A DNA stretch of 64,000 nt, from assembly GCA_030063045.1 (NCBI GenBank), contig JAQSEB010000076.1, positions 1,024,157 to 1,088,156 on the forward strand, written 5' to 3'. A program made the translations under genes and the position numbers. The DNA comes from Pratylenchus scribneri (taxonomy: Eukaryota > Nematoda > Chromadorea > Rhabditida > Pratylenchidae). The first letter of the stretch is position 1, and each line of letters starts with the position of its first letter. Below, in pieces: positions 28,601 through 41,796 of the stretch. The notes below the pieces were generated by a model. That model was given only the letters and a program-made list of their open reading frames with translations. It had not been told where the DNA came from and ran no database searches.

Positions 28601-28861
28601 CCAAGAAGAAAACGGTTGGTTTTTTTATGATTTTTTAAAAAATAATTTAGATTTACTCAAAAATGATTCTATGAAAATTTGTAACTCTTATAAAGCCTCT
28701 CATAATTTTTTCGATAAATTTTTAAATTTTAGGGTTTCAATGTTTTTTAAATGTTTTTTTTTTATTTCAGCATTGTCCTCTATGCAATTCTGATGAGCTT
28801 ATGCCTATTTCTCTGTACTTACACTTTGCTGGCCATTTCCGCCCTCTATGATTGGCTTTGA
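25661..28861 (+). CDS. Cys-loop ligand-gated ion channel subunit
   Basis: Pentameric ligand-gated channel subunit of the plasma membrane; ligand and ion not predictable. Twelve exons: 25661-25839, 25901-26001, 26617-26678, 26724-26837, 26882-26982, 27030-27118, 27163-27237, 27284-27462, 27508-27751, 27886-28090, 28132-28614 and 28771-28861 (1923 nt, 640 residues). The extracellular domain has FVHFRDDRLQL and a textbook Cys-loop: two Cys separated by 13 residues, with PFE inside (CDLDQWKIPFERYQC). M1 carries the family PS (FLPSLLLICCAIL), M2 is IQVIISLGAILALIF, M3 is LFDLWFAGIFVHLICLLA, then a long cytoplasmic loop with ten prolines, and M4 (VLYAILMSLCLFLC) ends close to the stop. The 26838-26881 intron appears to use a GC donor. 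The start is the first ATG of exon 1, before a hydrophobic LLLTISPS stretch that may be the signal peptide. It fits worm lgc-type genes, but I cannot assign a member. Confidence 0.93.
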
Positions 28862-29229
28862 TCTTTATTATTAATCCAATATCCCATATCTTCTTTCACT
28901 TTTTTTTTCAAATTTGCATTTATTTCAACGAAATAATAAAATACGAATGTATTAAAATCACAGGTAAAAGAAGAATGTCATAAAAATTTCAATTAATGTA
29001 GAGGAAGGCAACGAATTGGCGATAATTTTTTTTATGATAAAAGCAAAAAAATTAACAAATTTTTATAATTCAGCGGGATATAGAAAATGATGTTGTTAGA
29101 AAAAATTTTTGTGAAATTAATTCAAATATTATATTATAAATGTAAAATTTGACAGATTAAGGAAATTTGTTTTCGATAAAAATTCATTTTTGTATTTTCC
29201 CTTCATCCAATTTCGTTGTCATTGTAATT

Positions 29230-30580
29230 TCAAAGCTCGCTAGGTTTCCCAGTGCTGTTGGGCTCGCCATTGTCAATTTCACTTGCCAATTTTTGACATT
29301 CATTCTGATGCTCATTTTGATTTACTTCCTTCAATTCATTGTCAATCCCAGTTGAAATTTTCGGATCATCTATAATTGCATCAACATTCGCCATTGGCAT
29401 AGAGGAATTCTAATTAAATTGGAGGCTTATTTCATTAACAAAAATTTTTCCTCACATTTGAAGTTTCAAAGCCCTCTGTCATTTCGGCATGATGCTTCTC
29501 ATCTTCATTTTTTGATACAAAATTGTCCTTTCCATCTGATTCCGTCTCTAAAGTGTTGACCTCTTCTGGCTCATTCCCATCAGATTGAACATTTTGTTGA
29601 TTGGCCACATAATCAGCAATTCCCTCAAGAATTGGATTCTGATTCTCTGCATTTTCAAGCATCAAATGATTAGCGACTTCTTCCTCATTCTGTTGGGTAG
29701 CTTCATTCTGCTCATCAGGCATTTCCATCGAGTTTTTGTTAATTTCATTTGGCATTTCAATAACTTCAGTCTTCGCCTTCTCCAGCTCATTGTTGCCAAT
29801 TTCTTTCACTTCATTTGGTCCATTTTCTTCGTACAAATCCATTTTTGCCTCAATCTCTTTAGGTTCATTCTTACCAACAAATTGTTGAATACTTTCATCG
29901 CATTCTTCTGCAGTTGTATTCGATATGATCTGCTGCTCATCAGGAACTATATTCTCTTCTTCGGCGTATTCGGTTTGGTGAATTGTCGGCTTTTCAGCAA
30001 TAGGAGTCACTTTCTGCTGCTCTTCTTGTGAAATTTCTGGCACAAAAATATTTTGGATGACGTCACCCTGGGAAATTTTCATTTAATTCCAGAATTTCAG
30101 ATCAAGATCCTCAAAATTATGCTCATTTTCCTATTAAGCCCACCTCATTATTAGGCATGGGCTCTTCATCTGCCGGCTTTTCTTGCATTTCATTGATGGG
30201 ATTATCTGGCTCACTTGATTTATCCATTTTTGGCATATTTGCTGTCACCCCTTCTCCATTGTTTGAAGATTTCTTTTCCTTTCCATCATTTCCTTTTTCA
30301 TTTCTTCCATTCGATTCGATAACGGCCGTTTCAGTCCAAATTTTTGCCATGTTGTTCGCAGCATTTCTAATATAGTCATTTTGGCTGGAAGAAAGATTAA
30401 CACCAATTGGATCATCAGAAGCCTGTCCTGGAGAATCAGTGTTGAATGCGATCTATTAAGGAAAATTTAAAATGAAATTTCGATTTTCAACCAGACTTCG
30501 TCCTCAATTTTGGCAGTTTGTTGTTTGTTGCTACTGCCGGATTTTTTGAGAGAATATTTTGCCGAATGTTTTTGTCCCAT
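29230..30580 (-). CDS. Acidic disordered protein, predicted N-myristoylated
   Basis: I do not recognise this gene. Four minus-strand exons join in frame: 30580-30497, 30452-30144, 30067-29456 and 29409-29230 (1185 nt, 394 residues). The protein starts MGQKHSAKYSLKK. Gly2, Ser6 and the following Lys residues fit an N-myristoylation and basic membrane-anchor signal. The rest is low-complexity and strongly acidic, rich in Glu, Asn, Gln and Met, with no transmembrane segment, and ends GKPSEL. The first donor (GTCTGG) is weak, but the phase agrees. It converges with the Cys-loop receptor gene, 368 nt between stops. The intact frame over four exons supports a real gene; the function is unknown. Confidence 0.72.
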
Positions 30581-33500
30581 ATTTTTAGTAATTTAAAGTA
30601 TTCTGAAAATTTTCAAAAGTATATTTGCAATTTAAAAATCATAATTTGAGGCCGCTTTAATTTCATACTAATTTGGCCATTTTTTGTTATTATTGGATGG
30701 AAAGGATGGAGAAGCTTCTGTGGAGGGAGTGGCCGGATTGGTAAAAGGAACGAAAATTTCACAAGTCCTAAACACTGCTGCTGGTCATCAATATATTTGA
30801 TGGGATGGAAAAAGTGAATGGTGGCAATCGCAGCCCGGCTGGCTGGAAGAACTTTTACAAAGAAAAACTAAAGGAATATTAGAAGAATGGTCAAATTGGA
30901 TTTGGTTAATGCCATAGCTGAAAATGATGAATCTTTTAATTTTCACAAAAAAAGTAGCTGCATTTAATAGAAATAAATGTGAATGGGATATATCAGGCAA
31001 TAAGTAATGACTTTTACAATACTTTTAAAATTCAGAAGGGAATCAGAATTTTTATTTTTTTTAATACAAAATTAAGAAAAGTTCTAATTTCTAATAGAAT
31101 TGATTCGACTATTTGTCGGACTTAAGATGATTCATTGATTCAGTAGAAAATAAAAATATAAAGAATAAGATGGAATGGACAATTGCCCTTTAGGGCTCAT
31201 AGCTGATGGGCCAGCCACCACCCTCCAGCGACCAGGCTCAGCCGCTAGTAGTCGATGGAAAAATATACTATAGGATGTGAGGGAAGGTAAGGAATAGAAT
31301 CCAAAGATGAACAATACTGATTGAGCCGTAAAAAGTTGGAGAGAGCTTTGAGCGGAGAAAAATTGTCCAAATATGTAATCCTCCAAACTGAAAATCCGCC
31401 TTTGCCAATCTTTTAGGCATCGAAAACAAAGGTTGGCAAAATTCGATAATTCTAAATCTATTCATAATTCATCACGATAAATCAAAAGATTTTTGGTTGC
31501 CTCTATTAGGCCAAAGACGGATGAAAGAAATTTAAAAGAAATGAAATATATACTGTAGCAGTTGATGAGATAAATTCTGCCAATTGATTATAAATGATTA
31601 GATTTTTCGATTCGGGCTATGTCAGGAATAAAAATTTGGAAATTTTTGAAAGAATGGAAAAAGGCAGGAGGAATGGGAGTCCAAGTGAAGTCCGTGAAAG
31701 GGAGAAGGGACATTAAAAAGAAAATAAATGAATGGTGATGCTGATGTGAGGAAAGAATAATATGGGAATGGGAAGGGGTGAATGGACGGGAATTGGCCAT
31801 ATAGGATTTGTTTCCCTCGCCATTCAGTCTTATCCCCGAAAAATCCTGGAAAGCCATATTGCTATGTGTCATATAAATTGGTGATATAATCTCATTTGTT
31901 GCTTCCAGAACCAGAATCCAGATCCATACTATGATAATTTTCTATTCTTATAATACAGTATATTAGAGCAAGCACTGGTAAATATGGTAATTAAATATTT
32001 TTTTTTCATTTAATTATGCATTTCTCTTTTTGCGGGTAATCGAAGGTAACCAACAAGGAATTTACGAAAAAAAATAAAAAAATTTAATTCAAATTGATTT
32101 ATTTTTTTTGTTGAGGGAGACCAAATTTGGAATTGATAAAAAATGAATGAACGAAATCGTCGGAATATTTTCGGAATTAATGTGATAAAGAATTTATAGG
32201 GTGAAAAGGCCCAATGGAATTATTTTATATCAAATTGTCTGGACAAAAATATTGACAAAATAAATTGGTGAATCATTATTATATTTATTATGTTTTTAGA
32301 AAAATTTATTGAAAAAATTGAAAATCCAAAAATACTCTCAGAAATTTAATAATATGCCAACAACATATATTTTTGAGAAATGGTGGAAAATGGAAATACT
32401 TATTTCTGAGAGATTGAGAATTTTGGGTTGTAGAAATAGTAAGGGAATGATTTCCCTTATTATTCGATAAATTATGCAATAAAAACAAAAATGTCCTTTA
32501 ATTACTTTTCTTAATAAACATTGAAATTGCTTTGATAAAAGAATTTGTTCAAATGTATACTTTAATGAAAATGAACTCAAATTTAATTAAAATTGGTATA
32601 AAAAGAAATGAAGAAGATTCTTCAAACATTAATTTTATTTACAAATGGTCAGAAATTGGTCAAATATAGATTGATTGCGTAGAACAATGGATTGGATTTT
32701 GGATACAATAGAAAAGTCGGCGGTTTTCCGCGCATTTTTCCTCATTTGCTTTTTACGCTTCATTTGTTACAACTTACAAAGAATGGCAATGGCAATTGGC
32801 AAGGGCATCGAATAATGGCAAAAATATATTATATTATACTAGTTCCTATAAAAGATCCCAATATTAAAGGAGATTTGATCATTATTGCAATTTAAACGAC
32901 AAAGAACTATGAGTAAATTGATGAAAATTTGTACAAATATTAATCGTCATCTTTAAATAGCAAAATAATTAGTTTTAAATTAAGATTTGCTTGTATCATA
33001 ATTCATGTTTCATGATAATCCAGATTTCCTAATATCAATTTTATGCCAATTATTACCAATTATCATTGTTCTCGGTTTAAAAAATGATTCGGTGCACGCA
33101 ATATATCCATTATTTAAAGTCAATTTTCATGGGTTTTGCCCGGTAGTTGCAACCATCCGGAATATGCCTTCTTATAATTTTTTTATCCCATTCATGCCAT
33201 TTTGAATATTCCAGATAATTGCCCGACGGCAATTCCCGCGCTCCGCTTCATTTGCTTTGAACAATACCTATGGCTCATTTTCTTCCCGTATCGGCTTCGG
33301 GCATTGGTATTGGTATAGTCGCTTAAATTCACACGCTCCCTCAATAACACCTTCATCCCCTAAATTGTTATTTTTCTTGGTAAAAAGGAGTGCAATAAAA
33401 AGCGAAAAGTCAATTAAGTGAAGGAAATTGGCCAATTTATTTTGGCTTTAAATTATTTATACCTACACCTAAATACCCAATTTTCCCATGCTTCTGATAA

Positions 33501-34968
33501 AAACAAATAAAACAGTCGAAAATTCCACATAAAAATTGATTTCCTCAATTATTAACATGATTTTCTAAAAATGCCAAATTTTGGAATGTACTTTTTTGGA
33601 TGATACTTCCTTCTAATTTCCTTTTTATTTCAATTTCATGGAAAAATTTTGATATTCTTCTATATTGGCCCTTTTGGCTTATTGGAACATTGTCTCAAAA
33701 AAAAAGAATTCGCCAATTCTCCCATTCTATTGTCTAATATTGTCCCATAAATAATTCGGCCGACAATCGAAAATCTTCCCCTTTTTGTCCACATCTCGAG
33801 AATATCTTCATATAAAATTAATTCCGGAGAATAGATTGGATTTTTAAGCAGATTTTTCCTTATAATCAATTTCATCAGCACTTTTTATCATTAATTTGTC
33901 AAGAAATGCAATATTTTTAAAAAGGAATAATTAAAGTCATCACAAATTAAAAATCAGTTTTTAAACATTTTTTATATGAATGTTTGATCGGATTGAATAA
34001 ATAAAGTCCATTAAAAAATTGAAAATGAAGTGAAGGATGAGGCGATAACAGCACCAATTTTCCTTATTTGATTATGGGTCCAATTCTATAAATATTTATA
34101 ATGATATCGAAATCGAAACAATACAATACGACGTTAGTGATTAGGATTAAATTTAAAAAGGAATATTTATTTTTTAAGGATTTTTTCAAATGTTAAAAAT
34201 ATTTTTTATAATTATCGGAAAACAATTGATATTAATTGACCAATTAAAATATTAATTAAACATTATTTATTTATTAAATTTTATAGCCATAATAAGTTAA
34301 CATTTAGTGGGGAAAGGACGGATTTAAAAGGCAGATTGAGGCAATGTTTGATTGATAAGGTGACAGGGAGTTTAAGCAAAAATGTGGGTACAGTAGGATG
34401 AATAGGAGAAGACTTTAGGCATTATTGGAATTGTCAAATACAATAACACTTTCTAGTTTCTATATTTGGAAAATGATTTAGTATAATCGTAAGAATTTTA
34501 TTCTATTTTTTGCCGTCATCATCACATTATTAATATATGGGCCTAATATACTTCAAAACATTTTCCCCATTTCCTGCAGTCCATCATGCATATATTTTAG
34601 CTGGGTCCATATAAACCAGGGGAATCGAGCGAATTTTCCCATAATTTTATATTCTAAAAATATACTTCTGATGCTAGTTTAGAAGTTTACTTTTATATTT
34701 GAATATTTCCAGAATTTTAACCAAAAGAATTATGCGAAGAGATTGAAATTACTCACATATAAATTGCTTCCCACTCAAAAATTACCGATATTAATTCTCG
34801 AGTTATTGATGAGTCAGTCCATTAATTTCCTCTTATTAAAATTAACTCACACAGATATAATGAATAAAATAATATTAAAAATGCCAAATAAAAAGCCATT
34901 CTTTTTTGACTAATTGAAATCTTCTCATTGTCAATATTCACTTGCCAGTTGCCACTGCCATAATAAAA
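30581..34968. other. Intergenic region, no recognisable gene
   Basis: About 4.4 kb lies between the divergent starts of the acidic protein and the serotonin transporter. It is AT-rich. A small GC-richer patch at 31190-31270 has no coding or RNA signature that I recognise. Promoters of both flanking genes should lie here. Confidence 0.5.
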
Positions 34969-35083
34969 ATGTTACGGTGGTCTTCTGTACGTCGTCGTTC
35001 TGGCTACTGGGATCAAAGGGATCTGTTGAAGCGCCGTCACGGCACAACAAGCAATCCAAATTCATCCTATTGCAGCACCACGG
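34969..35083 (+). CDS. mod-5: Alternative first coding exon of the serotonin transporter
   Basis: An ATG at 34969 opens a 115-nt exon that is clearly more GC-rich than its surroundings. It encodes a basic peptide starting MLRWSSVRRRSGYWDQRD and ends at a donor, ACG G followed by GTATTAT. It leaves one base of a split codon, exactly the phase required by the transporter exon at 36259. The exon at 36128-36167 has the same phase, so the two are best read as alternative starts, giving proteins of 899 and 874 residues. RNA evidence would be needed to say which is used. Confidence 0.6.
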
Positions 35084-36127
35084 GTATTATTTTTTGAATA
35101 ATGGAAGAACCAAAACTTTGATCAAAAATTTTCTAATTTACATAAAAAATAGATTAAAATTTAATTAATAGAGATGAACTTTTCTAATTTAATAATAAAA
35201 TAATAAATTAAGAATGATTTTATTCCAATAGAATTCTTGCTTTCGACTGAAAAAAATAAATCCCAAATGATATTTAAAAAGTTTTTTGATGAAAAGTTTT
35301 GCTTGTTATTTATATTTAACCAATGATTCAGTCAAGCTACATTGTTGCATTAAATTAAGCTAAATGTTTTAATTTTCCCCTCATTTTCCCTTTATCACCA
35401 ATCCATTCAAAAGAAAATATTCCGTTTCCAGAGCCATTTCTAACCTAAAAATTATTGCTGAAGAAGGCCAAAAAAGCCACAACCTAATAAATCTTCTCTC
35501 AAAACCTTCCCTTATACCTCACAATTTCCTCCCGTAAAATAGAAAAGCATTTCTATGCGAATGACGGGAAATTGGTCCAGTTGCTTTCATTTTGAGCTCA
35601 AAATCCGCATCAATCTTCTAATGAATATTGAATTTTGAAAATAATTAATAAGCTGCCAAAAAGTCTAAAAGTAATAACACCGGACAAATAGATATCTCCT
35701 TCAAAAGTCTCTGATTCTCGTATACTTTACAGAAAAAGCAAATAGTACAACAAATATTAATTGTTTTATTTGTTAATACCCTTTTCTTTGACAATTTATT
35801 CGGGAATAGATTTCAAAAAAAGGAAATATGAGAAGCGAGATATGGGATCGGAAAACACGAGTTTGCAGCATTTTTTGGCATATATATTCTTTTCTTCAAA
35901 AACGATTATTTCTTATTAGAATTTTGTCGAATGTTTTTCATCCCTCTAATTGGCAATTTTTCAAACAAAGCAAAAGCAAATAGTGGAATTGGATCCAAAC
36001 CATGAAAACTATTTGCAAACAATATATATTATTCAAATTTCCCAAGTAAAATTTCTTATTTTTTCGAGAAATTAGAAATTATTTCTTTATATTTTGCCTA
36101 GCATAAAAATTTACCCAGACAAGCACA

Positions 36128-39100
36128 ATGGTCAAATATTATTGCAAAAAACAGAAATTTTTGGAAGGTAAGTTACTCATTTAAGATTAATTAAAAAGCA
36201 ATTAATCTAAAAAATGTACTAATAATAATAAATAATAATCAACAAAAATTTAAAATAGAATTCCCTGCTGGTGCAACTGCCAACCGATCAACAATAGGAT
36301 CGCCACGATTTCAAAGAGCTATGACGACGGATGTGCCCGATTGTGACGATGACCGCCGTAAATCCTATTCAAATCATAGACAACAAAGTGCAAAACGCCG
36401 CAGAAGTCTTTGGGCCGAGCGATACGCAACACAACAATGGGCACAAATCACGGTTGTTGGAGCAGATCGTCCTGCTGATCATGAATTGGAAATGATGCAA
36501 AATCAACGTGACCGAAGACATAACAGTAGCAGCGTGGACAGACCTTGTCTCTAGCATTTTTATGATTTTCCGAAATTGAAGCTTGCATCAAATTAATTTA
36601 GAGATTAATTTAGTCTCTTACTCACTTTTAATTTGACTAGTGGGATTATAATCTATATTTTTATACGATTTTAATATCTTACCCATCTTTTTCAAATTGA
36701 GCCAAATTTAAATTGTAAATTGTCTTCGACTATTCATTTTTAGAATTTTTCTTCCTTTCACTTCCACCGAAAATGTTCCTTTCAATTCGACACCTTTTTT
36801 GGCCCTTGGCTCTCGAAAATTTTCCCACCATATTATCCAAGTCTCTGACAGGCTCCGCTCATCCAAGTCATTGACAGGTGCTAACAGCTAACTCCCTATA
36901 AAGCCATCCATCCTATATCTTCTTCCATTTTCCATTTTTATTTCAAATATTTCTCCAGGACTCAAGTTCCGCTTCTTTCTGACCGAACCATTCGGTCTAT
37001 TATTCTACGAAAAGAATCAATGGAAAACATTATATTGTAGATATGTTCTCAGATTATTGATATGCCAAAATTCAATAGCAATAAACAATAATTAAATTTG
37101 TACCTTTATCGTTTATCCATTGTGCTAATGAGCAAAATATTTTCAGAGGCTGCAGGCTCTCATCGAAAACATTCTTTGGGAATAAGTCCTTCTCGGTCGA
37201 AACTCACAGCAAGCCTTACTACAATGCATGGCAACGTCAATATTGCCGCCTTTCCCACAACCAGACAAATCAGCATTGATAGCCAAGATGGAGCTTTCAC
37301 CGTAGCGAATCTCCCACTTCTGGCGATCGACGATGATGTTGAAACAGAAGAGGAAATACATAGGGATATCACTTCACAGCAAGCAGAATGTCCGTGATAT
37401 TTTTATAAATATTTACCAGTTTATATTTACAAATCTCAATTACCTAACTTCTAGTATTACCCCGAATGGCAAAATCACGATCAAGGCATAGTGGACTCAG
37501 AAAAACTTCGTTTTGCGAGAATGTGATCCAAAAGGACGAAGAATTGCAGCATCTTAGGCAGTTAAATGGAGGCACTGAATTGCTTCGGCTGCCAACGCCT
37601 GCTCCTGGAGAAGGCATTGAAAGAGAACGACGTCCAAGTATTTTGCAAATTGGCATGCAAAATGCTGCCAATTTAATGCGACGGCGACGATCTTCATTTG
37701 CTCGCGAGAGATGGGCCAGCAAATTGGAATTTCTTTTGGCCGTTATAGGCTATGCTGTTGATTTGGGCAATATTTGGCGCTTTCCCTCAGTTTGCTACAA
37801 ACATGGTGGAGGTCTGTTTGCGTTTTTGTGCTATTTTAAGTTCATTTCTAAAATTTAAAACAGGCGCTTTCCTCATTCCCTATATCGTGATGTTATTGGT
37901 TGGTGGTCTGCCAATGTTTTACATGGAATTGGTTTTGGGGCAAGTTAGTTTACATTTCCAAAATATTAAAGAATTTTTATTCATGTTTTTCAAGTTTCAT
38001 CGTTCCGGCTGTCTTTCAATATGGAAGAAAATTTGCCCAATGTTCAAAGGTGTTTTGAGTTCATTTACAATAATTAGAAGTTAGAAATTTTTTTTTTGGA
38101 TTTCAAAAACTATTAAACGTTTATGGGAGGATATATAAAAATTCTTTATAATTATAGGAATTGGTTATGGAATCTGTTTTATATGTACCTTCATTGCCTG
38201 TTTCTACAATGCTGTAAGAAATTTCTACAAATTTTATTAAAATTTTTGATTTTACTAGGTCATTGCTCATGCTGTCTACTTTTTTATTAGCTCCGTTGGA
38301 GTTGGTTTTTCAAATGGCTAATTTATTTATTACTTATATAAGAATTAAATTAATATAATTTCCTTTTTAAAAATGCCCTAAAATTCTCTGAATAGTTTTC
38401 TTTACAGTGGGAGGTGCCTTGGCAACGCTGCAATAATAGTTGGAATACAAAGTGGTGTAGAGAGTCGCTAAATGCTTCCTTTGAATCAGCATTGGATGGG
38501 CACGAATTGCGCACACCTTCACAAGAATTCTACATGTAAATTGAGTGTGATTAATGTGTTTAAATTTCAAATTAAAGTTATTCTGTATTGGAAAGTCACA
38601 AATCAACCGGTTTTGATGATTTGGCCGGTGTGAAGCCATCTATGGCCTTTTGTCTATTTTTGGTCTTCGTTATTGTTTATTTCGCACTTTGGAAAGGCCC
38701 TAGAAGTACAGGAAAAATAGTCTGGGTAACGGCAACTGCCCCTTATCTGGTTCTCTCAATTCTACTTGTCCGTGGGCTGGTAAGACTCAATTCAACTAAA
38801 TCGTTTGCTATCCAGATTTTATTTTCAGACACTGCCGGGTGCTTCGAAAGGGATTTACTATTATTTGATGCCAAATTTTGATAAACTTTGGGAACCAGCC
38901 GTTTGGACAGCGGCGGCTACTCAAATCTTCTTTTCACTAGGACCTGGATTTGGTGTACTTCTTGCGTTAAGCAGCTACAATGATTTTAACAACAATTGTT
39001 ATCGGTAAATTAAATAAAAATAGAGGAAAAGAAATATTTATAAATAAAAAAATTTAATTATTTCTAAAACATCTTTATAGCGATGCTGTTGTCACCTCAG

Positions 39101-40532
39101 CCATTAACTGTTTCACCTCATTCTTCTCCGGCTTTGTCATTTTTTCTACTCTTGGCTATATGAGCGAGCTTACAAATCGTCCAGTGTCAGAAGTCGTTGG
39201 AGATGTTTGTTAAAAATCAAACAATTTATAAATAATTGGAATCAACAAAATAAATTCAGAGTGAATCATCGTTAATTTTTGTAGTGTATCCTCAGGCAAT
39301 TGCAACAATGGATTATGCTCCAATTTGGTCCCTCATTTTCTTTCTAATGCTCATTACGCTTGGCATCGATAGCACTGTTAGTATATCATATATCTTAATT
39401 TTTTACAGCGTTCCAACCAAAAATATTTTAATGCCTTTTCAGTTCAGCGGAGTAGAAGCATTCATCACCGGTTTTTGTGATGAATATCCGCGAATTTTGG
39501 CCAGGAAAAGAGAGATTTTTGTCTTTTGCGTCATTTTTTTCTACTATATAGGATCGTTACCCACCGTGACCTATGTAATTTAATTTTAATTTTCTACTTA
39601 AAAAATCATACATTTTTTAAAGGGGGGCAGTTATGTTATCCCATTCCTCGACGAATATGGTGTGTCTTTGTCCGTGCTATTCATTGTAGTCTGCGAAATG
39701 ATAGCTGTCTGTTGGTTCTATTCAGTGAAGCGATTCAGTGAAGTATGAATGATATTTAGATATTTAGAGAATAAATAAAGAAAACTTAAGAAATTGTGCA
39801 AACTAGATGTTATCTTTGCCATATCATTATCATATTTTAGGATATTCGAACAATGCTCGGCTTCTATCCCGGTCTTTACTGGCGCATCTGTTGGACCTGT
39901 TGCCCAATATTCATTGGCATCATTTTTATGCTTGCCCTCTACTCCACTTCCTTCCAGCCATTGACTATCGGAAACTATGTATAGAAATAATTTGCAAAAT
40001 GTATTTAATAGCTAATTTTTTCGATATATCCATGGTGGTCAGTTCCACTCGGATGGCTACTGCGACTGCTTTCTTGCCTCTCAATTCCGGCATATATGAT
40101 TTATTTGTTTATCAGAACGCCTGGTTCCTTGATAAAGGTATATAAGATATGGTAGTTCGAGTTGGAGGGGCCAACTAAGTTCCTTTCCCCTGTCCTTTTA
40201 TGCCAAATCAAATAATAATTCGATTTTCAAACCAAATCTATGATGTCCGGTAATCTTCCATCACCATTAAACATTTTAATGATTTAATCGTCTCCGTAAA
40301 AATTTTTCGTTTTAAGCGAATCGAATTGATGATGACTGCGCAACCACGAGGATCAATGCCTTCAGCAGGGCCTTCCACCATGACATTGGGAGGGGCACCA
40401 AGTGTGTTGATCCAAACAGAAAGGAATGGACATCACAATGCCCTACTCATGAATCGCTCTAGAGGTGCTTCACTCAACAGTCGGAGGAGTTCCAGACAAA
40501 GTTCATTTTGTGGTTCAATTGCCCATTTATAA
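36128..40532 (+). CDS. mod-5: Na+/Cl- dependent serotonin transporter (SLC6A4/MOD-5)
   Basis: Presynaptic plasma-membrane carrier that retrieves serotonin using Na+ and Cl- gradients. Exons: 36128-36167, 36259-36525, 37147-37389, 37455-37811, 37864-37943, 37995-38049, 38158-38213, 38259-38294, 38396-38535, 38578-38779, 38829-39004, 39081-39204, 39260-39376, 39443-39574, 39623-39742, 39841-39978, 40012-40137 and 40317-40532 (2625 nt, 874 residues). TM1 carries the monoamine-binding Asp (near residue 285) in [33 protein letters not shown] and a CNNSWNT motif in the large extracellular loop match serotonin rather than dopamine transporters. [18 protein letters not shown] (TM6) and [12 protein letters not shown] (TM8) are conserved. 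TM12 is encoded at 40012-40137. The N terminus is roughly 180 residues longer than in human SERT, rich in Arg and Ser. The exon 9 acceptor could instead be at 38408, removing four residues. Junctions of the first three exons are the least certain. Confidence 0.96.
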
Positions 40533-40918
40533 AATAAGATGACGGAGCACGGAGGACAAGTTGGATTTACAGAATCAAAAGCAGAAGAAAATTTTTTGAC
40601 AACTAATCCTTATACTTACACAGAATTTTAATTATTTGCAGCTATATCTTTTCTTCATATAATCAAATAAAACATTTATGCTAGATTTTCATTCACGTTA
40701 TTTGATAAAGGAGAAAATTCTTTTTCCAAATGAAAAGCGTAAATAAGTGTTTTAAATAAAGCTTACTATAATTATTTATTATGCAATTGATCTTATTATC
40801 TTATTTAACAATTTACATCACGAATGTTTTATTTTCAATAAATTGAATAGCAATATAACATTTTTCATTGATCAATAATTTTAATTTTTTTATTATTTGC
40901 GGGTGCGGTGACGCCAAT

Positions 40919-41796
40919 TTATTTGATAATATTCATGATTTTCTGGTTGAGTGGATTATCGGGCGATTTCTGCCATTCTTTCTTTACCAATTGTTTCAAT
41001 TGAGAAAGACGAAATGTAGGATGTTCTTCCCTCAATATTGGAATGCGTCGATCCTCGAATGCCGAAAATGCCGCTTTCAGGCGCTTCTCCGGATGACGGT
41101 CCTATAAAAAATAGCGAATTACAGCATCTTTTTTTTTTATTTTTAGATAAAATCAAAATCATTATAAAATTGTTGGTTTTATATTCACCTGGGTTGCCTC
41201 GTTACTGCCTCCTTCTTTCAATAACTCAATGGCTTGATCCACGGTTTCAGCACTTTGTCCCTCAATTTGAAGTCGATTAAGATTCTCGGGTAATTCTGCC
41301 TCCTTTGAACTCTCCACAACAATCTTTTTTTGCTCTAATATCCTTTGTTTCTCCTCTTCTTTTCTTTGTATCTCCTATGTATGAATTAATTTTTATAAAA
41401 ATAAATAATATATAAAATCGTACTTCAAGTTGTTTTTGCTGTTCAATCTGAACTTGGGTGACTTTTTTTGGGATTTGTTGTTTATTAGCTTTGACATTGC
41501 TGGCCAAGCGGACCATTTCCTCATCGTGAATTTTTTGATTTTCCAATTTCTTTTCTAATTGTTGCTGTCGCTTCTGCTCTTGTTCATTCTAATAAAAACG
41601 TTCTTTTAAAAATCTTATCTTTATAACAAGTCCAAACCTTTCTTTGTATTTTTCTTTGCGCCTGTTTATCATCATCCTCCCAGAATTGATCTTCCTTCTC
41701 GCGTTCAATTTTTTCCTTTTCAGTTGCTTTCAATTCTGCCTTTCTTTGTCGAGCTGCCACCGCTTTAGTATTCTCGCCTTGAAATTTTTTTGGCAT
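40919..41796 (-). CDS. CCDC124: CCDC124 (Lso2-related ribosome-associated protein)
   Basis: Small coiled-coil protein. Its human and yeast (Lso2) relatives bind idle 80S ribosomes and help them recover from dormancy. Four minus-strand exons, all ending in phase 0: 41796-41638, 41588-41424, 41374-41189 and 41101-40919; 693 nt, 230 residues, against 223 in human. The N terminus MPKKFQGENTKAVAARQRK is almost the human sequence. A charged coiled coil follows, and the C-terminal domain has DRHPEKRLKAAFSAFE, LSQLKQLVKKEW and KSPDNPLNQ. The ATG follows a TTATTAAG that could be a trans-splice acceptor. Head-to-head with cytochrome c1 and tail-to-tail with the serotonin transporter (386 nt between stops). 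Confidence 0.97.

Noticed and set aside
29585..30031. 148-codon plus-strand ORF rich in Leu, Ile and Phe
   Set aside because: It is the antisense shadow of the Glu/Asn/Gln-rich acidic protein exon.
31190..31290. GC-rich patch, considered as a tRNA or other structured RNA
   Set aside because: I could not find A-box/B-box motifs or a cloverleaf-compatible pairing.
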